Origin: Gnetum montanum
Taxonomy: Eukaryota > Streptophyta > Gnetopsida > Gnetales > Gnetaceae
Reading direction: 5' to 3'
DNA length: 64,000 nt
Assembly: GCA_015680685.1 (NCBI GenBank)
Contig: MNCI01016594.1
Coordinates: forward strand, 162,099-226,098
Shown here: positions 11,796 through 24,804 of the stretch, piece after piece
Numbering within the stretch: the stretch's first letter is position 1
Layout of the letters: each line of letters begins with the position of its first letter
Position numbers and translations under genes: made by a program
Notes under the pieces: generated by a model
The model's input: the letters and a program-made list of their open reading frames with translations, nothing else
Database searches by the model: none
What the model was told of the DNA's origin: nothing

Positions 11796-12908
11796 CATTT
11801 ATCTAGAAGAAAAAAATTAATAGAATTAGCTCTTGTATCTTCATCTAATTCTTTTTATTTGTCTTGGATTAAAGAAGGCTATCCTTGAGCTTGATTATTG
11901 TTGTCTTTTTAGACTACAAGATAATAACTTTTTATTTTTATTATATAATGGGAGTTTATTTTAATAAAATATAGTAAATTTCTAGATTGTTGGGAAGTTG
12001 TAATATTATTTTGGCCCAAATCAATATATATATAATTTTAAAGGCTTTTTTTTTGTCATTGGGACTATATTGTATTATTTTTAGTAAACTTTGCTCCACT
12101 TGTCACATATATATATCCAAGGAATCACTTTGAAATTTTTATAATGGAATACTCAATATATTTTCATCATGAATTTGATTATTTTGTTATCAATTCATTA
12201 ATATCATTCATTAGTATTTACTTAATCTTGGAAGTTGAACATTTTGAATTAGGGACACTTACTTTTTCAATCATATCTTGGTTATTTTACAACATTTTTC
12301 AATGATTCTATATTTATTAGAAAGATATAAAGATAGATACATGTAGCCAAAATTTCAATTCAATATCTATTATAATTTGGGAAGAATTAACTCTATAATT
12401 TGGTAGATATTTTGAATCCCAAAGTTTTACGAGAATGAATAATGTTCAATGATTAGATTATTTTTCCCTCATCACATAGTGATTTGATGTGATAATAGAT
12501 TTATTTTGAAAGCTAATACCTTGTAAAAATATTTAGTTAAAAGTTTAGCCAGAAAAACTTAACAACATTTGAGTTATCATCTCTCAATGTTTTACAACTA
12601 GAATTTTGCAATTTTTAAAAAATTAGAATGAAAATAACGAACCCTTAGTTCCTAGCTATCTTTTATGCTACTTATTTTTTAAAAAAATTATAGATAAATT
12701 TCTAAGATTTTCAAAACTATAAAATTTATTAGCTAATTCTTTATGAAGTTAAGATAGCCAAGAAATTCTCTCTCCCTAAAATTATATTAATTATTTTCTT
12801 GAGATGAGTGTATTTGGATCATTGGCTTGCTTTAGCATCTATATTTACTATGTCCCCTTTTATTGTAGTACTTGCATACTCATTCGATTCTTGCAATATT
12901 GGAAAAAT
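11796..12908. other. AT-rich region without recognisable gene
   Basis: Very AT-rich, with many A and T runs and no homology to other parts of the window. It may be decayed 5' sequence of the copia remnant or leader of an unknown element. Confidence 0.4.
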
Positions 12909-14072
12909 TCAGTGCTAGAAAACAAAAGATTCTTAGTGAAATAGTTTAACCTTAGATCCCACAAGCCTTGAAAAATGGATTTGAAGTGCCCTAGATAGTC
13001 TTGCTAATCACCTAGGAACTTAGACTATGTAAACAAATGCAAATAAATTTATTGAAATTTCAAATCTAGCACTAGAGAAAACACAAATGAATTGCAAATT
13101 TTATTGAAATAATAATGTGATACAAGAAAAATTTATAATGAGTACAGTTTTATGTGCTTATGATGCACAAAGATTTTCATGAAAGAGTCTTAAAGCTTGA
13201 TGAAAAGAGTAGAGTGTGTCCTGCAGTCAACTTCACAATCTAGATGCTCCAAAGTTTCACTCCCAAAGCTCTTTTCTCCATCCCTAATACTAGATCTACT
13301 TTATTGGTGGTAGAATGGTTGTTTGACATTTAGCTAATTTCACTACTCTAAGAGTCTCTTTTCTTAGCTAAATGAAAATTTTCCAAAATTCCTTTAAGTA
13401 AGGTCATCTTTGGTTTTTATAGACCCTTTGGGGTTTGGTATGTTCCTGCAAATTTCTACCATGATTGCTATAAATTTCTAATGTTGCAAGCAATCAATCT
13501 TAGACTATTATCAATTTTGATAAGTTTAATTGAATGAATGGCATCATAAATATGTTGTGTTTATCATAAGTATGTTGGCTTCCATAGAAATATGTTGTGT
13601 TCATGAAAATATGTTGGCCTCATCAAAGATATGTTAGGTTCCACACTTATACATTGGCCTTGACATAAAAAATTAAAGCCCAATAATTTATATGTTGGCT
13701 GCAAGTGGTTCCAACATATAAATTGCTATGACCATCATAAAAACCATGAAAAACCCAAAGTTGATAATTACAAAGGCATTTTTAGCCTTCCCAAGCCTAG
13801 ATACATGCCTCATAAAAATTTTTTCACTTGAAAAGGTAGGCAATAACAACTTAGGAAGCCATTTCTAGTCTCAATAAGTTAAGGTATGTGAAATTGCAAC
13901 CTATGAATTGCAAAATTCACATTTTAGAATAAGATCTTGCCTCAAGTTTGATGGTGAAGGTTACAATGCTAAGTATTGGGAAAATAAGACAACTGTATTT
14001 GCCATTATTTTACACCAAATTACAATGCTTTTGGTCATGTGTTGCAACATGAATTTTATTTGTGGTGTTTCC
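12909..14072 (-). repeat. 3' LTR of Tat-type element H
   Basis: Read on the minus strand, it starts near 14,072 with GGAAACACCAC, a mutated TGAAACACCAC. It has a TATA box at 13,425-13,431 and the U5 dyad CCTAG...CTAGG near 13,010-12,985. It ends near 12,909, by alignment to the LTR ends at 22,069 and 23,857; that end is approximate. Between 13,545 and 13,730, in U3 just before the TATA box, there are about six degenerate units built on ATATGTTGGC. It is joined to the 3' UTR and pol on its right. Confidence 0.65.
13425..13431 (-). promoter_or_regulatory. TATA box of LTR H
   Basis: Minus strand TATAAAA within GGGTCTATAAAAACC, 641 bp from the LTR start, directly downstream of the ATATGTTGGC repeats. 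Confidence 0.55.
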
Positions 14073-15071
14073 TTAGCCCTTATTTGTTGATTTTTTAAGG
14101 ATTGATCCCAAAGACATTAACAAAGAATACAAAACACCACTATAGGTTTATCATCGATGTTGCCTCTTTAGGCTCAATTTTATAGCTGTTGAACCATGTT
14201 GGAGAGTTCTTGTGATGGTAAGATAAGGTTATGATGAGATGATATAGGAGGAACACTATAGTTGGCTACAAGGAAATGGTCATAGGGGTTAACAATGAAT
14301 TCCACATTTTGACTTCATGGTTATGGTATGGCATTGACATGCATGTTGATTGGTGAGGTCTTTGTGCTTCATAGTTTGAAGTGTTGGTCACTTGAAAATG
14401 TTCTTGAGGAACCGACACTCCACTCCAAGGCTTCTTTGATCATTAACATCCTCCCTTTGCTTGTTTGGAGCTATCGTTTTGACTTTTAGGGTTCATTGGC
14501 CTCTTTGCCTTCTTAGCAATTTGCTTTTCCATTTTTTCTCATTGAGTGAAACCTTCATTGGGTTTCATTTCCAAGGTCAAACTTAGTTTGGTTTTCTCAT
14601 TGAATGAGATGTGTTACATTAAAAAAAATTGAAAGTGGAGCATGATGAAGAGTATGTCATATGATCACATTCCATGAATTTTAAACATAGTTCATCATTA
14701 TTGTTTAGGGTAAGGAAGGTTGTAATTGGGCTATGGGATTGGACTCAAGAGGGTTAACGGTTGTGATATGAGACAAGCACTCTTGACACTACATGATAAG
14801 CTAACAAAATCTCATACATTAAGGTCACATGGTAACTTGCTGCCATGATGAGTTGTACCTTTGTGACTTCCAAGCTTCATCCTACAAGTGCAACTCCAAG
14901 AGAACAAGAAAATAAGACAAAGAAAACATGTTGTAAAAAAACATTGCATATGGCTACATGGGACAAATAGCAAGACTAAAAGCTATCAAAAGTTACTATT
15001 AGTGCAACACTAAGAGATCTATGTGATGTGCATCATATTTTACAAAGCTTGTAGTTCATTCATTTTTCCAA

Positions 15072-15111
<40 letters not shown>

Positions 15112-15195
15112 TAGGCTAGCTGGCTATTAGTTGTAAATGTTGTCTATGTCAATTGTTGATTCACATCTATAAAGAAAATCATGCTATATGTAATA
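14073..15195 (-). other. 3' UTR of element H
   Basis: Noncoding. 14,073-14,650 aligns with the matching stretch of element G at 25,386-25,900 (for example ATACAAAACACCACTATAGG, then the Leu/Val-poor GAAGTGTTGGTCACTTG block). The purine-rich side of the LTR boundary is degraded. A dinucleotide tract sits inside. Confidence 0.6.
15074..15108. repeat. (AG)17 microsatellite
   Basis: Uninterrupted AG dinucleotides, about 35 bp, in the 3' UTR of element H. Confidence 0.95.
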
Positions 15196-18100
15196 AGGCT
15201 TGAGATAGAAATGGTTGAACAGATTAGTTAATTCATCCCATCCATGTTTTCCAATCTAATTGCTCTGTTGTCATACACTTTGGTGACTAGGAAAGGCCCC
15301 TCATAATTGGTTGAGAATTTGTTTATGTGCTCGTGAATAGCCTTATGGACCAGGTATTATTTCTTAATCTTTCACTTATTCAAGTCATGACAATGATGTT
15401 GCTTCTTTCTCTCTTGGTACTAGTTAATGTGATTGATCATTTGTATTTTCTACTTTTCTACCAAATCTAGATCGATAGTACATAGCTATTTCTTTTTCTC
15501 ATCATAGATGAAATTATATAGAGTCACTTTTAGCAATGGAACCTGCAATTCAAGAGGCAAAATAGCTTCAAATCCATAAATAAGGCTAAATGGGGTGACA
15601 CTAGTTGTAGCTCAAAAGGTAGTTCTATAGGCCTAAAGTTCATGGACAAGCCACTCATGCCACTTGCATATATTATTATTTATCATATTTTTGAGCAAGG
15701 TTATGATAACCTTATTACTAGCTTTAACTTGTCCATTAACTTGAGGATAATATATGATGAAAAGAAATGCTTAATGCTTAGTTCTTGATAAAAGGCTTGC
15801 ATTTCTTAGCTACTAAAATATGGTCCATTATCTATGACTATGACAAGAGGTATGCTAAAATAGGCTACTATGTTATCTAAAATGAATGTATAGACTTGTT
15901 ATGATGTTTTTCTTAGAGTAATAACTTCAACCCACTTTGTAAAATATTTAGTTGTAGTGATGATAAAGCTATGTCCCATGGATTACTTAGGCATTTTAGG
16001 TTCAATGATGTCAAGTTCCCATCATTGAAATGACCAAGTTATCTAAGTAGTATGTAACTCGATTGGAGGCACATGTATTAGGTTGTACCTTTAATAGGTA
16101 TCATAAATTTTGATCTTCAACTAGTAGTCACTTTCCATATAGGTCCAATAGTATCTTAATCTTCTAATCTTTGTAGCCCTAACTCTAGGTCCTATGTCCT
16201 CCACATACACCTTCATGAACTTTCTCAAGGACTATTCAGGCTTTAGTTTTACCCAAGCATACTAATAATATGTCATCATAAGATGTTCAACATAGTGTGT
16301 TATCATCTATAATGGCATACTATTTTGATCTTTTACATACAATGTTATTTTGAGCATAGTTAATTTCTATGGAGATTCACCATGCATTAGGTAAAATTCG
16401 ATATCATCATATCACTCTTTTTAAGGAGTAGTATTAATAGTGGCTTTAGGTATGCCTTTAGCATTCTATGTGATAGGAATAGCATAGTTCATGATTAGGG
16501 AAGGAAACTTGCTAGATACATCTAATGTCACACTTCAAGCTATGATGGTAATGGCATCAACTAAGGTGTTCTTAGTTCATGGTATATGTTGGATAACAAC
16601 ATTTTTAAATTGTTACATTAGTTTCTTAGCTAGGTCATAGTAGGTTTATAAATATTTGGCTTTACATGCATAAAACCTGGTTACTTGGTTAACTACAAGT
16701 TTTCAATAACCTTTTATCATTAGGCATTTGATTTTTTGGTCACGAGGTACCATCATTCATTTGATTAATCCTTCATACTTTGCCACATTTTTGGTACATG
16801 GTAATTGAAAATAGTACATGAAGGGTTGGATTACACCAAATGAAGTACTATCAAAGTGCATGATAGCCTCATAGCCCTCGAGTACCTTGTTAACAATGTT
16901 GAGATGCTCATTAGGGAATTCAAGGTCTATGGTTGCATCATCTTCAACCAAGGAAGTTGTGAGTTGTGTAACCATACCTTGACCTTTGGTAAGGCTTGGT
17001 AGATGTAATGTAGCTTAAACTCAGCTATTATGACCTTCCATCAAGTTATTTGGCTACTTTCATAGATGTTTATCATTATGGCCTTTAGTACATTATCTTT
17101 ACATATGATACTAACTTAACTCCCAAATAGGTAGTGTCTCCACTTCTTTAATGAGAAGACTAGGGCTAGAGAATACCTCTCAACCTCAATGTATCAGGTC
17201 TCATAGGTAAATAATGCATGGCTTAGGTAGTATACTGGTAGCTCTACTCCATCATCTCATTTTTTATAAAGTAGAGATGTAATGGATATGTCAAAGATAG
17301 AAAGGTATATGTAAAAATGTTTATCCTTTTGTGATAGATAGATTGTGCATAGTTGGACCAACTCTTGCTTAATGTTATTGAAGGTTTCTTGGCATTGGGT
17401 AGTCCAATCATAGAAAACTTCTTTCTTAAGCAAGTGTTGTATGGATTGTAGCTTATCCGTAAGCCTTGAGATGAACCTAAGAATTAATTATAATCTACCT
17501 TGTAGTCCCTAAAACTTCTTGAGGTTAGTAGATTCTACCAAGTTGGTTATGGTCTTAACCTTATCAAGATCAATATGTATCCCTACTTTAGATACTACAG
17601 AGCCAAGAATCTTACCAATTTTGATGCCAAAGACATACTTTTTAGGATTGAGTCTAAGTTCATTTTTGAGACATCATTTAAGCACTAATTCAAGCTCATG
17701 TGCATGGTCATTAGTAATTTTGAACTTGAATGTTATGTCATCCACATAGTTTTTGAGTAACCCTAGCCTGTAGTCACTATATATGTATGTCATGATAGGT
17801 ACATTGAGCCTGCATTATTTATACCAAATGGAATCATGGTATAACAAAAGGTTCTCAAAGAGGTCATGAAGATCATGTAAATTTAATGATCTAGGTTAAT
17901 CCTAACTTGGTTGTATCTCAAGAACCCATCCATGAAGGATAGCAAGACATGTCCAACTATAGTTTCGATGAGTTTGTCAATACTAGGTAAAGGAAAATTG
18001 TCTTTAATAGTTACCTTATTTAAGTCTCAAAAATCAATGCAAATATGTATACTCCAATTTTTCTTAGGGACTACCACTGTGTTGGACACTCAATCCACAT

Positions 18101-18590
18101 AGTCAATAGCTTGAATAAAACTGTCTTAATACAGTTTCATGATCTCATAACAAACTACTAGGGCTAGATTTGGTCTACTTTTGCAAACCTTTTACTTAAC
18201 TACCTTTATACTAGGGTCAAGTATACTATTGTGTTACACTAGGCTTGGATCAAGACCTAGTATATCTTCATATGACTAGGCAAAGATCTTAATGTTGTCT
18301 TGGAGGACCTTCTTGATGTCTTGAGCCTATTGAGGTTCAAGTGAGAAACCTAATTTTAACATTTTCTCCTTACCATTATGTGTCCTGATTTGAACCTTAG
18401 CTAGGGAGTCTTCAATTAATGTTGCCAACCTTAAGGTCAAGGGTTTTAACTAGATGTTCAAGCCATTTAAGAGGCTTTTCTATAGAGGCTATGTGATTGA
18501 CCAAGTTGTTAGACTAAAGATCTAGGCAGTAAGGGTCAATGAAACCTTTAAAATCACCATGAAGTCTACTCAAGTTTATAGGTAAACTAA
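15196..18590 (-). pseudogene. Tat-type pol remnant of element H (RT, RNase H, aRNH, integrase)
   Basis: Order on the minus strand: a pol N-terminal block (IEKPLKWLE) near 18,490; RT at about 18,180-17,480 with FPLPSIDKLIET, FMDGFLRYNQVRI, NYVDDI and ELRLNPKK; RNase H remnants; a second, archaeal-like RNase H at 16,975-16,757 (EGYEAIMHFD, LPCTKNVAKYEGLI); and integrase at about 16,060-15,196 (DNGPYFSS, then NYEGPFLVTKVYDN near the end). The second RNase H is the mark of the Tat group. Compared with element G it has lost about 12 residues inside this domain. Frames shift and stops are common. Upstream of RT there is a 190-bp tandem array instead of gag-protease. Confidence 0.8.
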
Positions 18591-19249
18591 GTTGCGTCCA
18601 GGTGTCCATACTCCAATCTCACATATCAACCATAAGCATACTAAGTATCATCCATGTGATAAAATGATTAAACCATGTCAAAATAATGTAAAATACTTTC
18701 GTAATAATGCATAAATGAGTCAAAACACATTAACTCAAAGGCCAAACAAGGATCACACATGGTCAATAGAGGTTATGAGAGGTAGGTTCAGTAAAATAAG
18801 GTGAAAAAGCACTAAATGATGTGGAATGGGGCCAATTGAAGGCCAAATGATAGTTGAACCTCATAAAATGATGTTAAGCAAGGTTGAATAAGGTCATATT
18901 GATGTCAAATGAAATCAACTAATGTCAAATCAAGTCAACTAAGATCCAAACAATGCTAAATGATAGACAAATATGATGGAACAAAGAAAAATGATGTAAA
19001 AATGATGAAAATTAAGCCAAATGACACAAAATAATATGAAAATGATAAACAATAATGTGAAGCAAGGTCAAGTGAAGCTAAAACATAGTGGAACAAGACC
19101 AAACCAAGGAAGGTAGGTAACATTTGGTAAAACATGGTTAATCTTGGTTAATTAGGATTACATTTTTCAAGTTTTAAGCCTTAGCAAACCATGATGTGAG
19201 GCTTCAAGGTCAATGAAAGAGTTTAGGCACTTAACAAGGTTACTCAAAG
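18591..19249. other. Spacer upstream of RT in element H
   Basis: Noncoding, rich in AAATGATG-like words and in reversed GGCC minisatellite traces near 19,180 (TTTTAAGCCTTAGCAAACCATG). It corresponds to 29,800-30,360 in element G. In some Tat/Ogre elements an intron lies between protease and RT; whether that applies here cannot be told. Confidence 0.4.
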
Positions 19250-20623
19250 CTTATTTAGAGGCCAAAAGAAGGCCTTTGCAATAAATATGTTATCCCTCAC
19301 AAAAAATACACTTGTCAACATATTTATTGTAGGCTCCAGCATATCTTTTTATGAAATTTTATTTTTGGGGCTTATTTGGACAATTTTTTGGATGTTTATG
19401 CCTTGAAATGTTAGTGTAATGGACTAGGAGGAAGGATAAGTCATTTTTGATGTTAATTTGAATCTTTGGAGTCCTTGGATGCTACCAAGAGCTAGAAAAT
19501 ATGCTTGCTAGAATATTTAATGCTAATGATAGCATATTTTTAGAGAAAAAATTTAATTTTTTGGTGTTTTAGACATGAAAGTTTACCTTCAACAACCTCC
19601 TAAGGTAGCATAAGGGTGTTAAGGCTATAGGATAGTCATTTTGATGTTCAAATAGGTTAAGGAAAGTGTAGTTTTGCATCGTCTAGCTAAAACATACATT
19701 GGACAAAATATTTTTCCATAGTCGTAGCATATAAATGATGAAATTTAAGTTTTTCATGCTTAAACTAAGGTCAAGTTGTAACTGGTTACAAGTTCATGGG
19801 TTTCAGGCTTCTCCAATTGAATTTCAGGCAATTCAGGTTGTCACAAGGCCATCAAAACTACCACCAAAATCAAACATATACTAGACAACATATTTAGTGC
19901 TAATGGTAATGTATTTTTTATGGAATTATAACTTCTGGGTAGTCTAGGTGATTAATCAACTTGGTTTTTTGGCTTTCAAGTCAATGATATCTATGACTAG
20001 GGTTCAGGCTCAAGATTGGCAATGTGGGAGATCATTGGAGACTTCATTTTGTTATTTCTCCAAAAAAATATTCTAGATAGCATATTTAGTACTAGATCCA
20101 ACATATAAATAAAGTATTTAAATAATTTTGACTACTTTTTAGCTCAAATTTTGAGGTTTGCTTGCTATTGGAGGCTCCAACTAGGTTCTGGGGCTGGAGT
20201 AAGTTATTTGGAAGTTGTTTGGACTAGTTGATGGGTTATTATTGATATTTCTTAGAATTTATATGCTTACCAACATATTTAATGCTCATAATAGCATATA
20301 TTTTATGGTTTGACCAATTTTTATCTCTTTTAAACTTGTCTTCTAGGGTTTCAAGGTCATCGAAGGCTCTAGGTAGGTGTCAAAGCTAGGGTATGTAATT
20401 TTGAAGGCTATTTGAGGTTTTATTAGTCAATTTTATGCCTTATCTCTCGAAAAATATGTTGGCTAGAATATTTAATGCTCATACCATTTTAATTTTGAAG
20501 GATATGTGAATTTTGATTACTTTTGACAAGGTTTTCATGGTTTTGGGGCTACCAAAGACTCTGGTTAGGATTTAGGGCTAAGCTTGGCAATTTGGAGGTC
20601 TCATTTGTGAATGTCATCATCAT
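19250..20623. repeat. Tandem array i, about 190-bp monomer, about 7 copies
   Basis: The word ATATTTA(AT)GCT, usually preceded by a CTAGAA or CAAC sequence, recurs at 19,320, 19,513, 19,708, 19,890, 20,092, 20,275 and 20,468. Spacings are 193, 195, 182, 202, 183 and 193 bp. Each unit also has a purine-rich GGGCT...GGTT segment and a GCATATTTTATGG-like word. The monomers are strongly diverged. The array is cut at its right end by the LTR starting at 20,624. No visible similarity to array ii. Confidence 0.7.
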
Positions 20624-22069
20624 TGAAATACCACAAAATTGTGTATACTATAGCCAATTTTCATCATGTAGCTTTTACCCCATGAAACACAAGGTAAAAT
20701 TTCATTGTAAATGTGAAGATTATAATCCATGAGGGGTAATCTCACATATTCCATACTTTTGGGCTTGGAAAATGCCTCATAAAGACTCATTAAAAAAATT
20801 AAAATAGTAATCTAGTATCTATATTTGGGCTTGGGAGCTCAAAAATTCCTTTTGGAATGCCAAAAATGGTAATTTGATGGGTTTTATGGGGGTATACATT
20901 TTTCTATGCTAGAAACACTTATAAGGAAGTAAATCTCACCTATCCCCAATGTGGAGGAGTAGGGGGTTTTCCATAAGCTTGAAATCTTTCCTCTTCACCA
21001 CCCCCAACCTAGTGTAGAAACTACATGCCCCTAACATGGAAGCAATAGAAGCTAGATTTCAACAATCCATGCACTCCAATGTTGACCAGCCACTATAGTA
21101 AGGGTGGTAGAAGCCTTTGCATGGAAGATATATCTCCAACATAGAAGGTGTGCCCTTGTCACTATTTATGGTAAACAAAATGGCCATGGGTGGAAGGCAC
21201 TTACTATAGATAGTATTATCCAAAATTTAGGTGTCCATCTCACCTATACAAGGCAAAACTTTGTAGCCATTGTGTATCCAAATTATAGTCATTTTGTAGC
21301 ATCCTTCATGGACTAAGATCTATAAAAACTAGCCTCAAACATAATTTACAAATTTAGCAATTTTCTTAGGGTTCAACAATTTTTTTCACACACATACTTT
21401 TGTAGTTTTATAATTTTTCACAATTCCACACTTGGACATTTGCAAGAAATTAAGAGCTCTTACAATCTCCCACATTTACATTCTCTTGAACCTAGAGTGA
21501 AAGCATTATAACTCTATGACCATAAGACTTGTGGATTTTTGGTATCAATGCTACATTTCTGGGATTCCCAAACCCCAACGTGGAGCAATCTATTAGCCAA
21601 ATTTTTCATTTTTCTCATCCTACAACAATGACCAACATTTTTAATTTGGAGTAGTAGAAAAGAAGGTTCAATAGAATCAAGAGTGGCAGGACATTTGGAT
21701 CATGGAGTTGAGCAAATTAGCTTTAATGAGCCTTGAATCCCCACTCAAGTGAACCCCCTTGTTGCCCTCTCAGGCATACTTTATACACAATCTCTTAACT
21801 CTCCTTTATTTTATTCTTTGTAACATAAATTTTATAGTTTTGAGTTATGTTCAAATTAAATTTGTCATTTATTTGAGTGCATTTATATTATTTTGATTTG
21901 TAATCATATCATTTATCCCATTTTGCATTTCATAAGTCCCTATTTTATCTATTAGACTAGCCAAGGCACCCTAAATCTTATTTTTTTCAGAGCCCCTGGA
22001 GATTCAAGGTTGACGCTACTGCTCTAGATCTATTGGTTTCTCCACCAATCACTTTTTCTAGTTGCAACA
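20624..22069 (+). repeat. 5' LTR of Tat-type element F
   Basis: Starts TGAAATACCAC and ends GCAACA; length 1,446 bp. The start aligns with LTR A (CACAAAATT, TATAGTCA/TATAGCCA) and the end with LTRs E and G. A primer-binding site follows after 7 bp, which shows it is a 5' LTR. It contains a TATA box at 21,321 and the U5 module at 21,950-22,000, where the dyad stem is broken (CCCTA against CCAAGG). Confidence 0.75.
21321..21327 (+). promoter_or_regulatory. TATA box of LTR F
   Basis: TATAAAA within GATCTATAAAAACTAGCC, 697 bp from the LTR start. Confidence 0.6.
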
Positions 22070-22076
22070 ACATTCT

Positions 22077-22094
22077 TGATTCTAGAAGGAGGAC
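22077..22094 (+). other. Primer-binding site of element F
   Basis: TGATTCTAGAAGGAGGAC, 7 bp after the LTR end. It matches the sites at 35,133 (TGGTGCTAGAAGGAGGGC) and 63,359 (TGGCACTAGAAGGAGGGC). The priming tRNA was not identified. Confidence 0.6.
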
Positions 22095-23093
22095 CTCCAC
22101 TCAATTTCTATGTCTAAATCAGTCTCACCTATTTTTGATGTTACCTTTCATTGCAAAAATCCACAATTTTGACATTAAAACCTATAAAACCTTCAAAACC
22201 CAGCATTGCAACCCATCCCCCCTACAATCAAAGCTGATCATGGAAGTTGCAAGTGTTTGGGTTTTCAAGATTTGCACAACAATTTCTATGAATTTCAATG
22301 CCAACATTGGCATTCCACCAAAACCTTCAAAACATCAACACTATTGCTTCTCCTCTGTCACCAAAACTATAGTGTGGAAGTTGTAAGTGGTTGGGTGTTG
22401 GCTTTTCATAATAACTATTGTGGATGTTTCAACCTAAAAGCCAACATTGAAATATTTTGTCCATTTTTATTTCTTTTGTCATTTATTCCTTTAGTTTCCA
22501 AAGTGGATGATGCAACCCTTTTGGAAACCATCCAACTTCCAAAATTCATCTTCTCCCCATCTTTCTAGGGTAAGAAAATTGGTAGCCTTCTAAAACTAGT
22601 TTTAGTGGAATAACACCAACTTTCCACTTTGGTTTCATCCTTTCCCCCATCAACGTTGGATAGGAAGTTGTGAGATTCCATCATCTCACCTACCTTCTTT
22701 GGCCCCCTATCATATCCAACGTAGAGGTAGTTAGAAGGCTAGTGTTGGTGAAGCTTATTACCAACTTTCCATTTTGGTTTTAGCCTTTCCTCCCATTAAC
22801 ATTGGCTTCAAAGGTGTGAGATTCCCATCATATTAACCCCCTACTATACCTAGCGTGGAGGTAGTTGGGAGGCTAGCATGGATGAGGCTTAACACCAATG
22901 TTTCTATATTTCTATTTTTGGTAAAGGGATAAACCCCCATTACCCCACTATGCCCCCTGATTTACTAATTATAGAAATTGCTTCATTTTTAGTCATTTTT
23001 GCTTCCTTTGACCATTTTTGAATTCTACTTATTCAAATTTACCTTTATTTTTGCCTCTTATAGCTTGTTTTAAGCCATTTTCAACACTATAGC
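22095..23093 (+). other. Leader of element F
   Basis: Noncoding. It contains repeated blocks of CACCAACTTTCCA(C/T)TTTGG...AGGTAGTTRGRAGGCTAG (about 22,600-22,880) that match, on the opposite strand, the leader of element E at 55,900-56,420. Short ORFs here are not conserved. Confidence 0.55.
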
Positions 23094-23850
23094 CGTGTCT
23101 CTCCAATAGTCTAACAACTTGTCCCTCACCCTCTCTAGTGAAGGTCCTAGCCAATAAGCCATGAGTATCTATGACCCCAAAGATCATACTATCATTGAAT
23201 GTAGGTAGTCTTTGAGGGTTAGAAGGAAAAGTTCTAATTTTACAACCATAAATGAAGATTGATAAAAGTTCATTTGCACCAAAATATATGTTGGTTGTTA
23301 ATTCCACATTTAGAAATAGAAGCCAAAAGGAAGTTTAAACTCATGCACCATAATGATAACTAGTACATCCCTTCCCCCTATGACCAAATACCTCTAATTA
23401 ACATCTATGTTGGTATCTTAGCCTAATTGATTGAGATGGATGACAAAGAGGACAAACATAGCTTAGAGGAATAATAGGAAGAGGAGGATGAATTTAGGGT
23501 AGAATCTAAGCCCAAAAACATCTTGGAAGGATTTTTCCAAGAAACATTCCCCAAGGTTACAACACCTTCCTCTAATTCCTTTGTTGTATCCATGGGCATT
23601 GTGTTGTCATCTTTCACTCTCTTCTACCCTACCATGGCTAATCCCACACCAATTATAGCCACACATCAAACTCAATCGATGTCAAAATCAATGACCTATA
23701 ACTTGTTGATGCCATTTACCACATATCCTCAATCTATACAATCATTGATGGTGACTTTCACCACTAAAAATCCATTACTTAACCATGTGGGTTCCACCAT
23801 GGGTCCCCAAGCAACTGAGGGGTCAGACACCTTATCCCATTTATGCCTTA
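23094..23850 (+). pseudogene. Start of gag, element F (cut by element G)
   Basis: Homologous on the protein level to the minus-strand gag start at 55,767-54,880. Shared blocks in order: YDPKDHTIIECR with SLRVRRKSSNF, NED..KFICTKIYVG, EAKRKFKL, QIPLINIYVGILA, then an acidic stretch (LEE..EEEDEF). The open part 23,523-23,850 follows, with FFQETFPKVTTPSSNSFVV and the Thr/Gln-rich IIATHQTQ. The likely start at 23,094 is now GTG. Stops occur in the first half. The sequence ends where the LTR of element G begins at 23,857, so gag was broken by that insertion. The longest open frame on the other strand here is not conserved. Confidence 0.6.
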
Positions 23851-24589
23851 GGTACTTGTTGCGATGGAAAATCTTGATCATTGAAAGAAACCAAGGATTC
23901 TTAGACATAGGTAGCATTAAACTTGAATCCCCTAGGATCTCTGCAAGAAAAATGGAATTTAGGGTACCCTAGATAGTCTGATAGATCACCCAAGGACTTA
24001 GGGGGGCTACAAAATATGGGTGTAAGAAAAATAAAAAAATATACAAAAATTTATAAAATTATGCAATCAAAATATAACAATTATTTCTAAAATTGTACAC
24101 AAAATGAAATCATAAACTTTCTTAAATAAACAAAGAATGAGTTCAAAGATGTGTACAAAATTTTTTCCCAAGAAGGAGGACAAAGGAGGTTCACTTAGGT
24201 AGGGTTTTAGAGTCCATGAAGCCATGATTAACTTCACAATTTATTATCTCTACCACTCCTAATGCTATTGAACCTTCTTTATGTCCTCCTTACATCTATA
24301 ACATTGGTTGATGTTGGGGGTTATGGAAATGTTAAGGATTGAGATGACCAAAGTGAACCACATTGAGATTTGGTGATCCTAGGGGGGTAATGTTGACATC
24401 CAAACCTCACAGATCCAAAGGGGATGGAGTAACAAGGGATAACAAGTTGTAAGGGATCCATGCTACTAGGTACCAAGGAGCTATGTTTTTGTCAAGGAAG
24501 CAAGAGCTCATGGATTTCAAAATGCCAAAGGTGTTGAATTACAAAAGTGTGCAACCTTGACATGATTCCAAGATGTGGTTTTTATAAGG

Positions 24590-24596
24590 TTATCTC
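24590..24596 (-). promoter_or_regulatory. TATA box of LTR G
   Basis: Minus strand TATAAAA in ACCTTATAAAAACCAC, 789 bp from the LTR start. Confidence 0.55.
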
Positions 24597-24804
24597 CATG
24601 ATTCATGCTAAAAATTGGTTGAAAATGGCTGACATGATTGGCTGAAAATTTGCTATCAAATTGCTAATTGATTGGCTAAAACTTGGCTACCAAATTACTA
24701 AAAATTAGCTACCATGTTTAGAAGGTAGGTAGGGTTTACCTCCCATGCATCCTACCAATCTACTCTATCCACACTATCTAACCTTCTCTCTCCTAGTTGG
24801 CTAA

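Noticed and set aside
22033-22568. Two overlapping ORFs of 117 and 120 codons as a host gene
   Set aside because: They lie in the LTR end, primer-binding site and leader of element F, and are not kept in the homologous leader of E.
23029-23307. 92-codon minus-strand open frame
   Set aside because: The plus strand reads as gag start and aligns with element E; the minus frame is not conserved.
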